Positions 55,146-64,000 of a stretch of DNA of 64,000 bases are shown in pieces; positions within the stretch are counted from its first letter, which is position 1, and each line of letters opens with the position of its first letter. The translations under genes were made by a program, and so were the position numbers. The notes under the pieces were generated by a model. It was given only the letters and a program-made list of their open reading frames with translations. It did no database searches and had not been told where the DNA came from. Source of the stretch: Alphaproteobacteria bacterium (GTDB lineage: Bacteria; Pseudomonadota; Alphaproteobacteria; Micavibrionales; Micavibrionaceae); contig JANQRF010000002.1 in assembly GCA_028289285.1 (NCBI GenBank), positions 1,178,001-1,242,000 of the forward strand. The letters run 5' to 3'.

Positions 55146-55697
55146 ATGGATATTCAGCTCCGTGACAGTGCTTTGCAGGCCATGCTTGCCCGCAAAAAGC
55201 CTGACCAGACCGGGTCAGACATTAAGCCTGCGCGCCCGGACAAAACTCCTGCGCCGGGTAAAGCCGTTGAGATCAGCCTGTCTTTAAATCCGCTTGTTGT
55301 TACCGGATCTAAAAGCGCGCCACAAACGCGGCTTGTACGTGAAGAAAATATCCCCACGGAAGACGGCTTTCAGCGTGCTCAAGATTTTGAAACCGGAGAC
55401 GGGCGGACATTTTCAAAAAGCGAAAGCATTTCTATCTCTGACACCGGATCGCGGCGTCTCGTCATTCAGCAAAATAGCGGCGGTAGTATTACCTCTTTGG
55501 AGGAAGTATTTGATCAACAGCCCGACGGCTCTTTCCGCAAGATCAGCCGTTTTATGGATGCCAGCGGACAGATTGAAACCAAAGTCGAAACGGATTTATC
55601 CGCTGCACAAATTGTAAACAATAAGACCACGACGCTTTATAACGGCATGCAGTTTGACGCTGAAAATCGCGGTAACCGCCTTGATGTTCGGGCCTAA
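55146..55697 (+). CDS. Hypothetical protein, Pro-rich N-terminus
   Basis: A 183-residue soluble protein, not recognised. Residues 1-45 are polar and rich in Pro, Lys and Asp (disordered). The rest has alternating beta-type segments (SRRLVIQQNSGGSITSLEEV, DGSFRKISRFMDASGQIETK), suggesting a small beta sheet. There is no signal peptide. It ends 18 bases before bdh on the same strand, so they may share a transcript, but no functional link is evident. Confidence 0.7.
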   Translation: MDIQLRDSALQAMLARKKPDQTGSDIKPARPDKTPAPGKAVEISLSLNPLVVTGSKSAPQTRLVREENIPTEDGFQRAQDFETGDGRTFSKSESISISDTGSRRLVIQQNSGGSITSLEEVFDQQPDGSFRKISRFMDASGQIETKVETDLSAAQIVNNKTTTLYNGMQFDAENRGNRLDVRA

Positions 55698-55715
55698 ACC
55701 TTTTAGCCTGTTCCC

Positions 55716-56498
55716 ATGATCACAGATAAAGTTGCCATCGTCACAGGCTCCACCAGCGGTATCGGCCAGGCCATGGCCCGTGCATTGGCCGAAAACGGTG
55801 TACATGTTGTCCTAAATGGGTTTGGTGATATAGACCAAATTGAACAAGACCGTAGTGCACTTGAGAAAGAAACAGGACGGACCATTCTCTATCACGGCGC
55901 AGACATGACCAGGCCCGAAGAAATTGAAGACCTCGTCAAGAGCACGGCTTCAAAACTTGGTAGTGTAGATATTATTGTGAATAACGCAGGCGTTCAGTAC
56001 GTTAGTAAAATTGAAGAGTTTCCAACTGAAAAATGGGATCAGATTATTGCAATCAATCTATCCAGCGCCTTTCATACCATTAAACATGCCGTACCGTACA
56101 TGCGCACAAATAAATGGGGGCGGATTATCAACCTCGCCAGCGCGCATGCGCTTGTCGCTTCCCCGTTTAAAAGCGCCTATGTGGCTGCCAAACACGGCAT
56201 TGCAGGCATGACGAAATCCATTGCACTTGAAACGGCTCAGGACGGCATTACCGTCAATGCAATTTGTCCGGGCTATGTGAAAACAGCTTTGGTTGAAAAT
56301 CAGATTGGGGATACGGCCAAGACACGCGGTATTTCCGAAGAAGACGTTATCAATAACGTTATCCTGGCGGCCCAGCCGAGCAAACAATTTACAACTGTAG
56401 ATCAAATCGGCGCGCTATGCGTTTTTCTTTGCTCAGATGCTGGCGCAAACATTACCGGTTCCATGCTGCCCATGGATGGCGGCTGGACGGCGCAGTAA
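55716..56498 (+). CDS. bdhA: 3-hydroxybutyrate dehydrogenase
   Basis: A short-chain dehydrogenase that interconverts 3-hydroxybutyrate and acetoacetate with NAD, in polyhydroxybutyrate or ketone-body use. The 260 residues carry TGSTSGIGQAMARALA (10-25), NNAG (89-92) and the catalytic S142, Y155 and K159. VLNGFGD and GYVKTALVENQI are typical of bacterial 3-HBDH rather than general SDRs. The gene stands near a CtlX-type gene but not in its operon. Confidence 0.92.
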   Translation: MITDKVAIVTGSTSGIGQAMARALAENGVHVVLNGFGDIDQIEQDRSALEKETGRTILYHGADMTRPEEIEDLVKSTASKLGSVDIIVNNAGVQYVSKIEEFPTEKWDQIIAINLSSAFHTIKHAVPYMRTNKWGRIINLASAHALVASPFKSAYVAAKHGIAGMTKSIALETAQDGITVNAICPGYVKTALVENQIGDTAKTRGISEEDVINNVILAAQPSKQFTTVDQIGALCVFLCSDAGANITGSMLPMDGGWTAQ

Positions 56499-56502
56499 TT
56501 TA

Positions 56503-57402
56503 TTATGATGGTGCTTTTTCTAGAGCCTGCATTTGCCGAGCCAAATCAGCACGTTCAAGCCTGTGATTTCCAACTGCTGCAAATCCGTGTGCCGCAGCTG
56601 CTCCCGGATTCCCCAACCAAGCTGCACCGGCAGCATAAAAAGAGCTCGCAAATTTCATGAAACGTCGAGACAGAACCTGATCTGAAGCAATGATCTTTAT
56701 TCTATCTCTAATAAAAGGAATAGATTGTACCAGTTCAGACATGCCGGTGTTTTCCGGTTTGCCATTATTCACTTTTGCCGCGACCACAGCAACGCTTGCG
56801 GATAAAGCGCCTACGGCTGAAAGCAATCCATTTGAATATGCAATGCCATAAATAAGTGCTCCCGCAGATCCCCAAAACTCGGGCAGGGATAAAGTATATT
56901 CGGATAGACGTCTAAAACCGGGAATCTTTTCTATTCTTAATCTTGAAGTGATGTCGTTTAAAGACCATGCACCCGCAACCTGCGCGCCTTTTCCGGCATT
57001 TGCCAAAGTATAACTCCCGCTGATTGCAGCGGACAGCCAATCTCCCATTATACCTGCAGTCACGGCAACACCTCCAAGAACAACACCATTTAAATAAAGG
57101 GGAAAGGTTGGTTTATCAAAAGCAGGCTGATTCCATCTTTCAAGAAGAGGATTCACTTGTGCGGCAATTTGCTGATTTCTACCTTTAAAGTGCTCTCTTA
57201 ATGTTGTAACAGCAACGGTCAGACCAAGAGAAGCATACCCCAAACCTTGTACAACCGGCGACGGACTCTGAGAAAAAATGATTGCATGCATCGACGAGAA
57301 TAAGACGCCGGGATCGCTGGCAACCTTAAATGCCTTATCAAATTTCAGTTTGGCGGAAAGAAGCTGAAGCGACTGTCCTGCTCGTTCGATTTTATTCAAC
57401 AT
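56503..57402 (-). CDS. Hypothetical protein with hydrophobic segments
   Basis: A 299-residue protein, not recognised. It has several moderately hydrophobic Ala/Gly-rich stretches (LGYASLGLTVAVTTL, LNGVVLGGVAVTAGIMGDWL, WGSAGALIYGIAYSNGLLSAVGAL), so four or more membrane helices are likely. There is no cleavable signal. It converges on bdh with four bases between stops and is somewhat richer in AT. It might be an accessory membrane protein; no function is proposed. Confidence 0.65.
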   Translation of the reverse strand: MLNKIERAGQSLQLLSAKLKFDKAFKVASDPGVLFSSMHAIIFSQSPSPVVQGLGYASLGLTVAVTTLREHFKGRNQQIAAQVNPLLERWNQPAFDKPTFPLYLNGVVLGGVAVTAGIMGDWLSAAISGSYTLANAGKGAQVAGAWSLNDITSRLRIEKIPGFRRLSEYTLSLPEFWGSAGALIYGIAYSNGLLSAVGALSASVAVVAAKVNNGKPENTGMSELVQSIPFIRDRIKIIASDQVLSRRFMKFASSFYAAGAAWLGNPGAAAAHGFAAVGNHRLERADLARQMQALEKAPS

Positions 57403-57441
57403 GACGGGTTGAATAAAACAAATTTAGAGTTATGTCAATAT

Positions 57442-58323
57442 TTAAAAAAGTTCAAGCAACATACAGCGTGCTGAACCGCCGCCATAATATTCAATCGTCT
57501 TTAGATCCGGCTGAAGAATATGTTTGTAATGGCCTTTGATCGTTTTCTTCTGCGCAGCATCGAGTGCTTTAAATCCTGCTTTGGACATCACAAGCATCGG
57601 CTCATTATTGCTTCCAACTACTTCCAGGGAATTCCCGCAAAAAGATTCCATTTGTACTGTTGTAAATTCAACGATCTCATGTGTTTTAGATAAAGGCCCC
57701 AAAACGGCTTCTTTTGATTTAATACATTCCGTCGTTACGCCTGCAAGCTTAGAGCCAATCCACATCACAACATCTGCATGATAAACCGGCTTGCCTTTAT
57801 ACTCGGTCTCAAAAGGAATAAGCTTATACTCCATCGTCTCTGCCCAGATTTTGGCAATGTCTTTATGCGCCCGGCGGGATTCATTAAAATAAGCAATCTT
57901 ATTAACCCGGTCCAGGCACAAGGCTCCCGTGCTTTCCAGCGCTTGACCTTTTTGCTCATAGCTGGAGAAATCAAAAATATCTGTATACATCTTGCGCATG
58001 AGCGCAATCAGATCAGCCCGGCGCTCCGAACGTCTATTTTCTGCTAACATCGGATAAAAAACGGCACGGCGGCCTGCATGAGTGGAAATCCAGTTATTGC
58101 AAAAAATATCATCCGGACATTCTGACTGGCCAAGCGCCGTTGTTACATTTACACCATGATCAACCAACAAATTACGAAAAGCCTGAAACTCGGCGAGCGC
58201 CTTTTTTTGAATCTCTTCCTGATCTTTATCATCATCATGCTGGTACGCGTTTGTCTCTTTGGTTTGGGGATTTGAGTGAAAATCCACCGGTTGGACCATA
58301 AAAATATGATTGGTTGATTGCAT
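57442..58323 (-). CDS. Amidinotransferase-fold hydrolase, CtlX-like
   Basis: A 293-residue member of the guanidine-modifying (amidinotransferase/arginine deiminase) fold, citrulline-utilisation CtlX type. MVQPVDFHSNPQTKETNAY near the start, FCNNWISTH, and the C-terminal GGGSARCMLLELF with catalytic C287 are characteristic. It likely hydrolyses a guanidino or ureido compound such as citrulline or an arginine derivative. It has a 39-base gap to the gene downstream and stands outside any arginine operon, so the physiological substrate is unsure. Confidence 0.87.
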   Translation of the reverse strand: MQSTNHIFMVQPVDFHSNPQTKETNAYQHDDDKDQEEIQKKALAEFQAFRNLLVDHGVNVTTALGQSECPDDIFCNNWISTHAGRRAVFYPMLAENRRSERRADLIALMRKMYTDIFDFSSYEQKGQALESTGALCLDRVNKIAYFNESRRAHKDIAKIWAETMEYKLIPFETEYKGKPVYHADVVMWIGSKLAGVTTECIKSKEAVLGPLSKTHEIVEFTTVQMESFCGNSLEVVGSNNEPMLVMSKAGFKALDAAQKKTIKGHYKHILQPDLKTIEYYGGGSARCMLLELF

Positions 58324-58353
58324 GATACGCCCCTCTGTTAAATCACTTTAACT

Positions 58354-58875
58354 TTAATTATATTTCTCTATCGCTTTTTGAACTGTTGCTTTGAGTTCTT
58401 CTGCAACTGCACCACCATCATCATCTTTCAGGCCTTCCCGGAACGCAACGCCCATCACATCCACATGCGCCTGTACGATAATAAATTGTTCTTCTTTATC
58501 AAGAGATGTTTCAAGAATATATGTGCACAGAGAATCTCCAAAATATTCCATCAGCGTATAGCTGAATGTACCAGCCAGATCTTTAATTTGATTGGCTGTA
58601 TTGGATAATCTTTCTACCAAGCGCTTTTTCTCGGCTTCATCATCCGTAGCCTTAAGCTGATCCCATTCTTTATCCAGCGCCTTCAGAACATTTTCGATTT
58701 CTTTTGGATATAAAGACGCCATTTTAGTGATAACGGTATTGGCGTTATCAATGACAGACTGATCGAATTTCCCTGGTCCGCCATCTTCTTCTCCGCCGGC
58801 CTTGACTTTTAACCGGTTTACACGGTTATAGATTTCAACATCTTCTTCCTGGGTATAATCTTTAGGGTTGCTCAT
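58354..58875 (-). CDS. Helical protein co-encoded with a response regulator
   Basis: A 173-residue acidic, mostly helical soluble protein, not recognised. Heptad-like stretches run from about 45 to 110 (VITKMASLYPKEIENVLKAL, AEKKRLVERLSNTANQIKDL). A region around FSYTLMEYFGDSLCTYILE might form a further helix. It overlaps the upstream response regulator by 14 bases, so the two are made together. It could be a partner or scaffold of that regulator; no phospho-histidine motif is evident. Confidence 0.7.
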   Translation of the reverse strand: MSNPKDYTQEEDVEIYNRVNRLKVKAGGEEDGGPGKFDQSVIDNANTVITKMASLYPKEIENVLKALDKEWDQLKATDDEAEKKRLVERLSNTANQIKDLAGTFSYTLMEYFGDSLCTYILETSLDKEEQFIIVQAHVDVMGVAFREGLKDDDGGAVAEELKATVQKAIEKYN

Positions 58876-59437
58876 TATTCACCTTTACCATTTCCGGGTC
58901 CATTTGTCTGCGTTCATCATGCGACCAGACCAATTGACGGCGCCTCCGGTCGGGCCCAAAAAAATCCGGAGACTTTACGAAAGGTCTGGGGTGATCAATC
59001 ATCGACAAAATACGCTTAGCCAGCTTTTCGCCTGAAAGCGGCTTTACTAGAGCTTCATTTGCACCTGAATCACGCGAAGCAACGATCATTTCCTTACTGG
59101 CATAAGAGCTAATGGTCAAAACGGGCATGAATTTAACCGGGTCTTTTTTGTGGTTCCGTATCCATTTAGTGAGTTTATCACCGGAGCCTTCCGGCATCAT
59201 CCAATCCGTAATCACAATATCTACCAGCTTTACATCAGAACTTTTTGAATTCGCCATGACATTCAACATACCTTGTGCTTCGATGCCCCCTTCTGCCACG
59301 ATGATCTGACCAACTCCGAAGGCACGCAGCATCCCAGTAATTAGATTTTGCATAAATTCATAGTCTTCTACCAACAAGATGGTGAATTTACTGAGACTAT
59401 ATGTCGTTGTTGTGCCTGTAGATTGTACTGTGTTCAT
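58862..59437 (-). CDS. CheY-like response regulator with FFGPDRRRR tail
   Basis: A 191-residue receiver. D78 in IVITDWMMPEGSG is the phospho-acceptor, with the acidic pair in LLVEDYEFM, then SSYASK and VKPLSG. After the receiver comes PRPFVKSPDFFGPDRRRRQ, a short tail found in a group of alphaproteobacterial CheY-like proteins. There is no DNA-binding domain, so output is by protein contact. It forms a two-gene unit with the helical protein. The 148-base gap upstream contains no gene. Confidence 0.88.
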   Translation of the reverse strand: MNTVQSTGTTTTYSLSKFTILLVEDYEFMQNLITGMLRAFGVGQIIVAEGGIEAQGMLNVMANSKSSDVKLVDIVITDWMMPEGSGDKLTKWIRNHKKDPVKFMPVLTISSYASKEMIVASRDSGANEALVKPLSGEKLAKRILSMIDHPRPFVKSPDFFGPDRRRRQLVWSHDERRQMDPEMVKVNNEQP

Positions 59438-59585
59438 TCAAATCTTAAGAAAATAAATTTTGAAGAATCATACCAGCCTATGCAGTTTCTGACGAGATGG
59501 TTTTATGAATTTGTTTGAATTATTACGGGGTTCAGCTTAATTTAGAGGTGAAATTAACCTTTTATTCAAACGGCTTACTTCTAAC

Positions 59586-60842
59586 ATGCGCGCAACTCTT
59601 CTGGCTTCCTGGCCGCTCTTTTTCGGCCTTGCCATGATCATGATCGGAAACGGCCTTCAAGGCACACTGCTTGGTGTGCGCGCAACACTTGAAGACTTTT
59701 CTACGCTGACAACCGGAATTATTATGTCCATGTATTATGCAGGCTTTCTGGCTGGGTCCTGGCTTGTGCCAAAACTGATCCGGGAAGTCGGCCATATCCG
59801 GGTTTTCGCCGCTCTTGCCTCTCTTGCCTCCACGACCGTTTTACTGCATGGCATTTTTCCGGATCCGATTATCTGGGGTGGCGTGCGGATTTTCACAGGC
59901 TTTAGTTATGCAGGTCTGTATATCGTGATTGAAAGCTGGCTTAACCAAGCGGCAACAAACAAAACACGCGGGCAGATGCTCGCCCTATATCTAATCATTC
60001 TCTATATCGGCATGGCACTTGGACAATTCCTCTTAAATATTGCCGACCCGAAAGACATAGAGCTGTTCGTGCTCACTTCCGTTTTGGTATCTTTCGCGCT
60101 TTTGCCGATTGCCCTGTCCAGCCGCCCCGCCCCCCATTTTGAAGAACCCGCCCCTGTGGCCCTCAAAAAGCTCTATAAATCTTCACCGCTTGGCATTATT
60201 GGCGTTATTGGTTCTGGTATTACAGGCGCAGCTTTATTTGGGATTGCGGCTGTTTATGCGGCAGAAATCGGTATGAGCGTTGCACAGATTTCAACCTTCA
60301 TGGCCGCTTTTATTTTTGGGGGGATTTTATTTCAGGTGCCAATTGGATGGCTATCTGACCGTTTTGACCGCAGACGTGTTCTGATTGTGGTCACGGCCTT
60401 GAGCGCGCTTCTTTGTTTTTTAACCTACGGTATTTCAGGCATGAGTATTACTGGGTTGATTGTTTGTATGTTACTTTTGGGGGGCGTCAGTCTTTCTATA
60501 TACGCACTTGCCCTAGCACATACAAACGACCATTTGGAACAAAATGAAATCGTTGCCGCTAGTGCGACACTTGTCCTTCTAAATGGAGGCGCCGCAATTT
60601 TGGGACCGGTCAGCGTGACAGCCTTGATGAATGCTTTCGGCCCTGATCTTTTTTTCTTATCTCTAGGGGCAACCTTCCTGCTCGTCACCCTCTTTGGAAT
60701 ATACCGGATGCAGGTCCGTGACGCAGTACCACTTGAAGAACAAGGAGATCACGTCGCCATGCATGCCCGGTCCTCCCCCATCGTTATGCAGATCGCCGAA
60801 GAAAGTGCGGAAACACTCAAAAACATGCAGGAAAAAAGCTGA
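59586..60842 (+). CDS. Major facilitator superfamily transporter, YcaD-like
   Basis: A 418-residue permease with 12 predicted helices. GWLSDRFDRRRVL between helices 8 and 9 is the MFS loop motif, and IGNGLQGTLLGVRA in helix 1 resembles the YcaD branch. The final 45 residues are cytoplasmic and polar. The substrate is unknown; related proteins are often annotated as sugar or drug permeases without proof. It is transcribed alone; an 89-base gap leads to the binding-protein gene. Confidence 0.9.
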   Translation: MRATLLASWPLFFGLAMIMIGNGLQGTLLGVRATLEDFSTLTTGIIMSMYYAGFLAGSWLVPKLIREVGHIRVFAALASLASTTVLLHGIFPDPIIWGGVRIFTGFSYAGLYIVIESWLNQAATNKTRGQMLALYLIILYIGMALGQFLLNIADPKDIELFVLTSVLVSFALLPIALSSRPAPHFEEPAPVALKKLYKSSPLGIIGVIGSGITGAALFGIAAVYAAEIGMSVAQISTFMAAFIFGGILFQVPIGWLSDRFDRRRVLIVVTALSALLCFLTYGISGMSITGLIVCMLLLGGVSLSIYALALAHTNDHLEQNEIVAASATLVLLNGGAAILGPVSVTALMNAFGPDLFFLSLGATFLLVTLFGIYRMQVRDAVPLEEQGDHVAMHARSSPIVMQIAEESAETLKNMQEKS

Positions 60843-60931
60843 ATACAGAGATAGGTTTTGGTTTTTTAATTCTCTTTTGAAAAAGATATCCTTAAAATAG
60901 ATAATGATACCAAGCTAACATCAAATGTATC

Positions 60932-61735
60932 ATGACAGCTAAAAACATATTTTTCCTTTTATTTGCGATATGCTGTACGTATTTTGGCGTACTGGTTAAC
61001 GCAGCACAATCACAAGGAGATACAAAGCCAGTTGTAATCAGGGGTTCTACAACAGTCACGAACTTCATCATCCGCGAGAACAAGGACAAAGTCAGAGAAG
61101 ATACAGGCGTAAACTTTGATTTATTTGTAACCAGTTCAGGGCGCGGCCTGAGAGCATTGGCCCAGGAAGAGGCTGATATTGCCATGATTTCTTCCAGGTT
61201 GGAAAACGTTATCAACAAGCTCAATAAAGAAGGCTTAGGCCTGAAAAACGAAGATTTTGTCCTACACCCTTTAAGCGTGCAGAAAGTGAACTTTATTGTT
61301 CATGAAAGCAGCCCCATTGAGACTTTAACCGGTGAACAAGTCAAAGATATTTTCATAGGGAATGTAAAAAACTGGCAGGAACTTGGCCATGACCTCGGCC
61401 CCATTAAAATCATCACGGAACATTCTACAGGCGGTATTTTTCGTACTGTTGTTAAACAGTTGCTAAACGGGCAGGAAATTACCGAAGATAGAATTACCAT
61501 GCAAAATGCGCCTCAAGTTGCTCTCGTGGTTTCACAGCTTCCTAATGCCTTTGGCTTCTTGAGCGCAGCCACCCCCAAAGAACAATACAGAACAGCAAAA
61601 ATAATTGAGGTTCCCGATTTGAATATTGAACAAAGTCTTTATCTGGTGACACGAAAAGGAAAAACAAATGCGCAGATAATATCTCTGATAGACACAATCA
61701 TGCAGCTAGCAGAAGAAAAAAATAAAGCGCAATAA
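60932..61735 (+). CDS. PstS-like periplasmic binding protein
   Basis: A 267-residue exported solute-binding protein. The signal peptide ends near VLVNAAQ. The mature part has the PBP type II fold of phosphate binders, with VIRGSTTVTNFI at the start, ADIAMISSRL, and ITEHSTGGIFRTVVKQL in the anion-binding region. No permease or ATPase genes are nearby. Instead the kinase gene starts one base after the stop, so this protein probably presents phosphate or another oxyanion to that sensor. Confidence 0.88.
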   Translation: MTAKNIFFLLFAICCTYFGVLVNAAQSQGDTKPVVIRGSTTVTNFIIRENKDKVREDTGVNFDLFVTSSGRGLRALAQEEADIAMISSRLENVINKLNKEGLGLKNEDFVLHPLSVQKVNFIVHESSPIETLTGEQVKDIFIGNVKNWQELGHDLGPIKIITEHSTGGIFRTVVKQLLNGQEITEDRITMQNAPQVALVVSQLPNAFGFLSAATPKEQYRTAKIIEVPDLNIEQSLYLVTRKGKTNAQIISLIDTIMQLAEEKNKAQ

Positions 61736-61736
61736 G

Positions 61737-63737
61737 ATGTTTAAGCTTTCTCACAAAATTATTTTCTCTTTTATTGCTTTAAGCGCAATTTCTTTGAGCG
61801 CCATTTTTTATGCCGACCACATTGCACAAAACCTAAATAAAACCGCACAATTTGCCCTTACTGATGCCCTTGATGAAAAGGCACTAATTGATGATATGCG
61901 CCTTGAAACAACAGAGTATTTTGCGATTTTGGAATCTACATTAACGCTTCTGGATCTCGAGGTTTTAAGTAAAAAAATGGAACGTCTGGATCTTATCATG
62001 AAGAAATTGGCTGCAAATGCAGACAAAATGAATAGGTTATATCCACATCTTATTGACGATCGCCTTAAGACTCTCCAAGAAGATCTAGATGAACTTCATA
62101 GAAATACAAAACAAACAACATCCTATGTTCGTGTTTTTGCACAAACGCAAGCTCTGAATACGTATCAGGAAAACGTCGATCCACTTCAATTAAAAATAAG
62201 ACTTAGGCTCGAAAATAAAAATCAGCGTATAACCGAAAAGGTAAACGCAACTCAGAATCTTCTTAAATCGCAAAGTAGCGATATCATAAGAATACGCAAT
62301 ATCTCCTTCTTTATACTATCTCTTACATCAGTGCTTTTGATTATTTATCTGTGGCGTAATGCCATCGTGCCGATTGGAAAATTTACAAATTTCGTTAGCC
62401 AAAACCCGCACACTCAAACAGGACAAGATACACCTTTCATACAAAGACCAGATGAAATTGGCGCCTTGGCCGTTGCTTTTGAAAAAATGATACACGCACG
62501 TAATCAAGCAGAAGAAGAACTGAACCATCAAGCAATTGAACTCAGAAATGCACGCGATCAGGCGCAAGATGCTAGCCGGGCGAAAATGGAGTTTTTGGCC
62601 AACATGAGCCATGAAATCCGTACACCTTTGAACGGAATTATGGGCATGGTACAGCTAATTAATATGGCAGAAATAGATGATAAGAATCAGAAAAAAATAT
62701 CTGCTATTCTAAAATCTGCAGAACTGTTGCTGAAAATTGTCAATGACGTCCTAGATTTTTCAAAAATCGAAGCAAAGCAAATTATCCTTGAACGCACGAA
62801 CATAGAAGCGCATGAAATTATTTCTATTACATGCGATTCTCTTGAACCTTTAGCGCAGCAAAAGAATCTGTCTTTCATAAAGGAAATAGATATCCCGGAA
62901 GACTTAGTTCTCATTGGTGATCCGACCCGCTTAAAAAGTATTTTGAATAATTTAATAGGCAATGCCATTCGTTATACAGATGAGGGATCGGTCAGCGTGA
63001 AAGCACAAACGAGAATGCTTGAAGGTGGCAAGATTGAACTTGCTGTTGATATAGTAGATACAGGTTTAGGCATTTCTGAAGATGCAAAAAGAACTATCTT
63101 TGAAAAGTTTACACAGGCCGATACATCAACAACGCGCCGCTATGGCGGGACTGGTTTGGGATTGGCGATCACAAAAGAGCTGATCCAATTGATGCGCGGA
63201 ACGCTGAACCTTGAAAGCACGCCAGGAAAAGGGTCGACATTTTCAATTCACATTCCATTTGATACGCCTATAAAAGACAACAAAACACAAAGTCACTCTA
63301 TTGATTTAAATAAATCGAATAAATTTAATCTTGAGTCTTTTAAAATTCTGATCGCAGAAGACAATGAAATGAATCAAAATGTCATGATCGAGCTCTTCGA
63401 TCATATAGGCGTATCCGACTATGAAATTGTTAAAAACGGGCTCGAGGCTCTACAGGCTGTCAAAGAAAAGAATTATAATCTTATTTTTATGGACTGCCAT
63501 ATGCCTGAAATGAACGGATATGATAGCACTAAAGAAATTCGAAACTTACCGGATGAGATAAAAAGTAAAACGCCAATTATTGCCATGACTGGAGACGTCG
63601 TTCTGGATAATGATAAAAAATGCAAACAGGCCGGGATGAATGAATTTATCGCAAAACCTTTTAAGATTGAAGAAATTGAAACCATCATTGCCTCTTACGG
63701 CAAAAATGGTGGCCAAAACCACCAGGCGCAAGCCTAA
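61737..63737 (+). CDS. Membrane hybrid histidine kinase paired with the binding protein
   Basis: A 666-residue sensor. Helix 1 (about 8-27), a helical periplasmic domain (28-185), helix 2 (about 188-206) and a HAMP-like linker come first. HisKA follows with H292 in [18 protein letters not shown], then HATPase_c with [12 protein letters not shown]. The receiver has D586 in [12 protein letters not shown]; there is no Hpt. The gene is AT-rich. It follows the binding-protein gene by one base, so binding of the PstS-like protein to the periplasmic domain is the likely signal. Its stop overlaps the converging cysQ-like gene by four bases. Confidence 0.92.
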   Translation: MFKLSHKIIFSFIALSAISLSAIFYADHIAQNLNKTAQFALTDALDEKALIDDMRLETTEYFAILESTLTLLDLEVLSKKMERLDLIMKKLAANADKMNRLYPHLIDDRLKTLQEDLDELHRNTKQTTSYVRVFAQTQALNTYQENVDPLQLKIRLRLENKNQRITEKVNATQNLLKSQSSDIIRIRNISFFILSLTSVLLIIYLWRNAIVPIGKFTNFVSQNPHTQTGQDTPFIQRPDEIGALAVAFEKMIHARNQAEEELNHQAIELRNARDQAQDASRAKMEFLANMSHEIRTPLNGIMGMVQLINMAEIDDKNQKKISAILKSAELLLKIVNDVLDFSKIEAKQIILERTNIEAHEIISITCDSLEPLAQQKNLSFIKEIDIPEDLVLIGDPTRLKSILNNLIGNAIRYTDEGSVSVKAQTRMLEGGKIELAVDIVDTGLGISEDAKRTIFEKFTQADTSTTRRYGGTGLGLAITKELIQLMRGTLNLESTPGKGSTFSIHIPFDTPIKDNKTQSHSIDLNKSNKFNLESFKILIAEDNEMNQNVMIELFDHIGVSDYEIVKNGLEALQAVKEKNYNLIFMDCHMPEMNGYDSTKEIRNLPDEIKSKTPIIAMTGDVVLDNDKKCKQAGMNEFIAKPFKIEEIETIIASYGKNGGQNHQAQA

Positions 63738-64000
63738 AGCATACAGAGCATATCCTTACTTTTTGCCACAAAATCGGGATTTAAGAAATTAAGCACTTGC
63801 GGGTCATAAGTTAGAGATGAACCATCATCTTTCAAACTCAAAAGATCGCCTCCCGCCCCGCGCAAAACTGCATGGCCAGCAGCTGTATCCCATAAACAAG
63901 TTGGACCAAAACGTGGATAAAGGTCGGCCTTACCCGCCGCGATAGCGCAAATTTTTAATGAGCTTCCACGTTTTAAAATTTTTTGGACTTTATATTCTTG
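63734..64000 (-). CDS. CysQ-like 3'(2'),5'-bisphosphate nucleotidase (5' part outside window)
   Basis: The C-terminal 88 residues of an inositol-monophosphatase-family protein. GSSLKICAIAAGKADLYPRF, then GPTCLWDTAAGHAVLRGAGG and a DPQVLNFLNPDFVAKSK end, match CysQ, which removes 3'-phosphate from PAP in sulfate assimilation. The stop (CTA on the plus strand, 63734-63736) overlaps the end of the kinase gene. The N-terminal metal motifs lie beyond the right edge. Confidence 0.88.
   Translation of the reverse strand, partial: QEYKVQKILKRGSSLKICAIAAGKADLYPRFGPTCLWDTAAGHAVLRGAGGDLLSLKDDGSSLTYDPQVLNFLNPDFVAKSKDMLCML

Overview
The window is chromosomal DNA of an alphaproteobacterium. This rests on the PleD/DivK pair, an HdaA-type DnaA-like regulator, a DUF1849 (EipB-type) envelope protein, an aa3-type oxidase subunit IV and the conserved run pyrB-plsY-dprA-topA-rnr-rpmG-pleD-divK. 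Nothing here fixes the order. The type IVb-like pilus cluster and the many hybrid kinases would suit a Micavibrionales- or Rhodospirillales-like lineage, but that is a guess. Most genes are housekeeping genes in tight, often overlapping operons. No rRNA, tRNA, IS element or CRISPR array was seen.

Layout. 1-6.5 kb: sdhC-sdhD-sdhA (sdhA runs off the left edge), an exported MsrB, asd, and a hybrid histidine kinase. 6.5-17.5 kb: a type IV (IVb-like) pilus assembly cluster on the minus strand, read as response regulator, lipoprotein secretin, Ig-repeat/PilP-like protein, ATPase, platform protein, two bitopic assembly proteins and two pilin-like proteins without Glu5. A divergent prepilin peptidase follows. 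17.5-29.3 kb: CaiB-type CoA-transferase, pyrB, plsY, dprA, an AT-rich GNAT gene, topA, rnr, rpmG, pleD, divK. 29.4-32.6 kb: an EipB-like gene, then an accessory region with palindromic repeats, a probable small RNA, a MuF-linker polymorphic-toxin-like gene, a convergent four-helix membrane protein (candidate immunity) and a second orphan copy of the linker. 32.6-46.2 kb: aspS, rnd, glycerate kinase, galE, hdaA, an AI-2E/PerM family protein, a DUF2066 protein, purM, a small oxidase subunit, a 7TMR-DISM hybrid kinase and ndk. 46.4-48.5 kb: two AT-rich orphan genes (one weakly RelA/SpoT-like, one kinase-fold-like) around a duplicated 3' tail of alaS. 48.5-64 kb: alaS, hisN-like, slt, a fatty acid hydroxylase family protein, bdh, a CtlX-type amidinotransferase, a response-regulator pair, an MFS transporter, a PstS-like binding protein paired with a hybrid kinase, and the 3' end of a cysQ-like gene.

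The most interesting part is 30.5-32.6 kb. A peptidoglycan-binding domain is joined through the conserved C-terminal motif of phage Mu F-like head proteins to an AT-rich C-terminal domain. That same 118-bp linker recurs downstream as an orphan cassette with a different, short tail. This is the layout of a polymorphic toxin whose tips can be exchanged by recombination. The alaS-tail duplication at 47.5-48.5 kb is a second clear footprint of gene acquisition.
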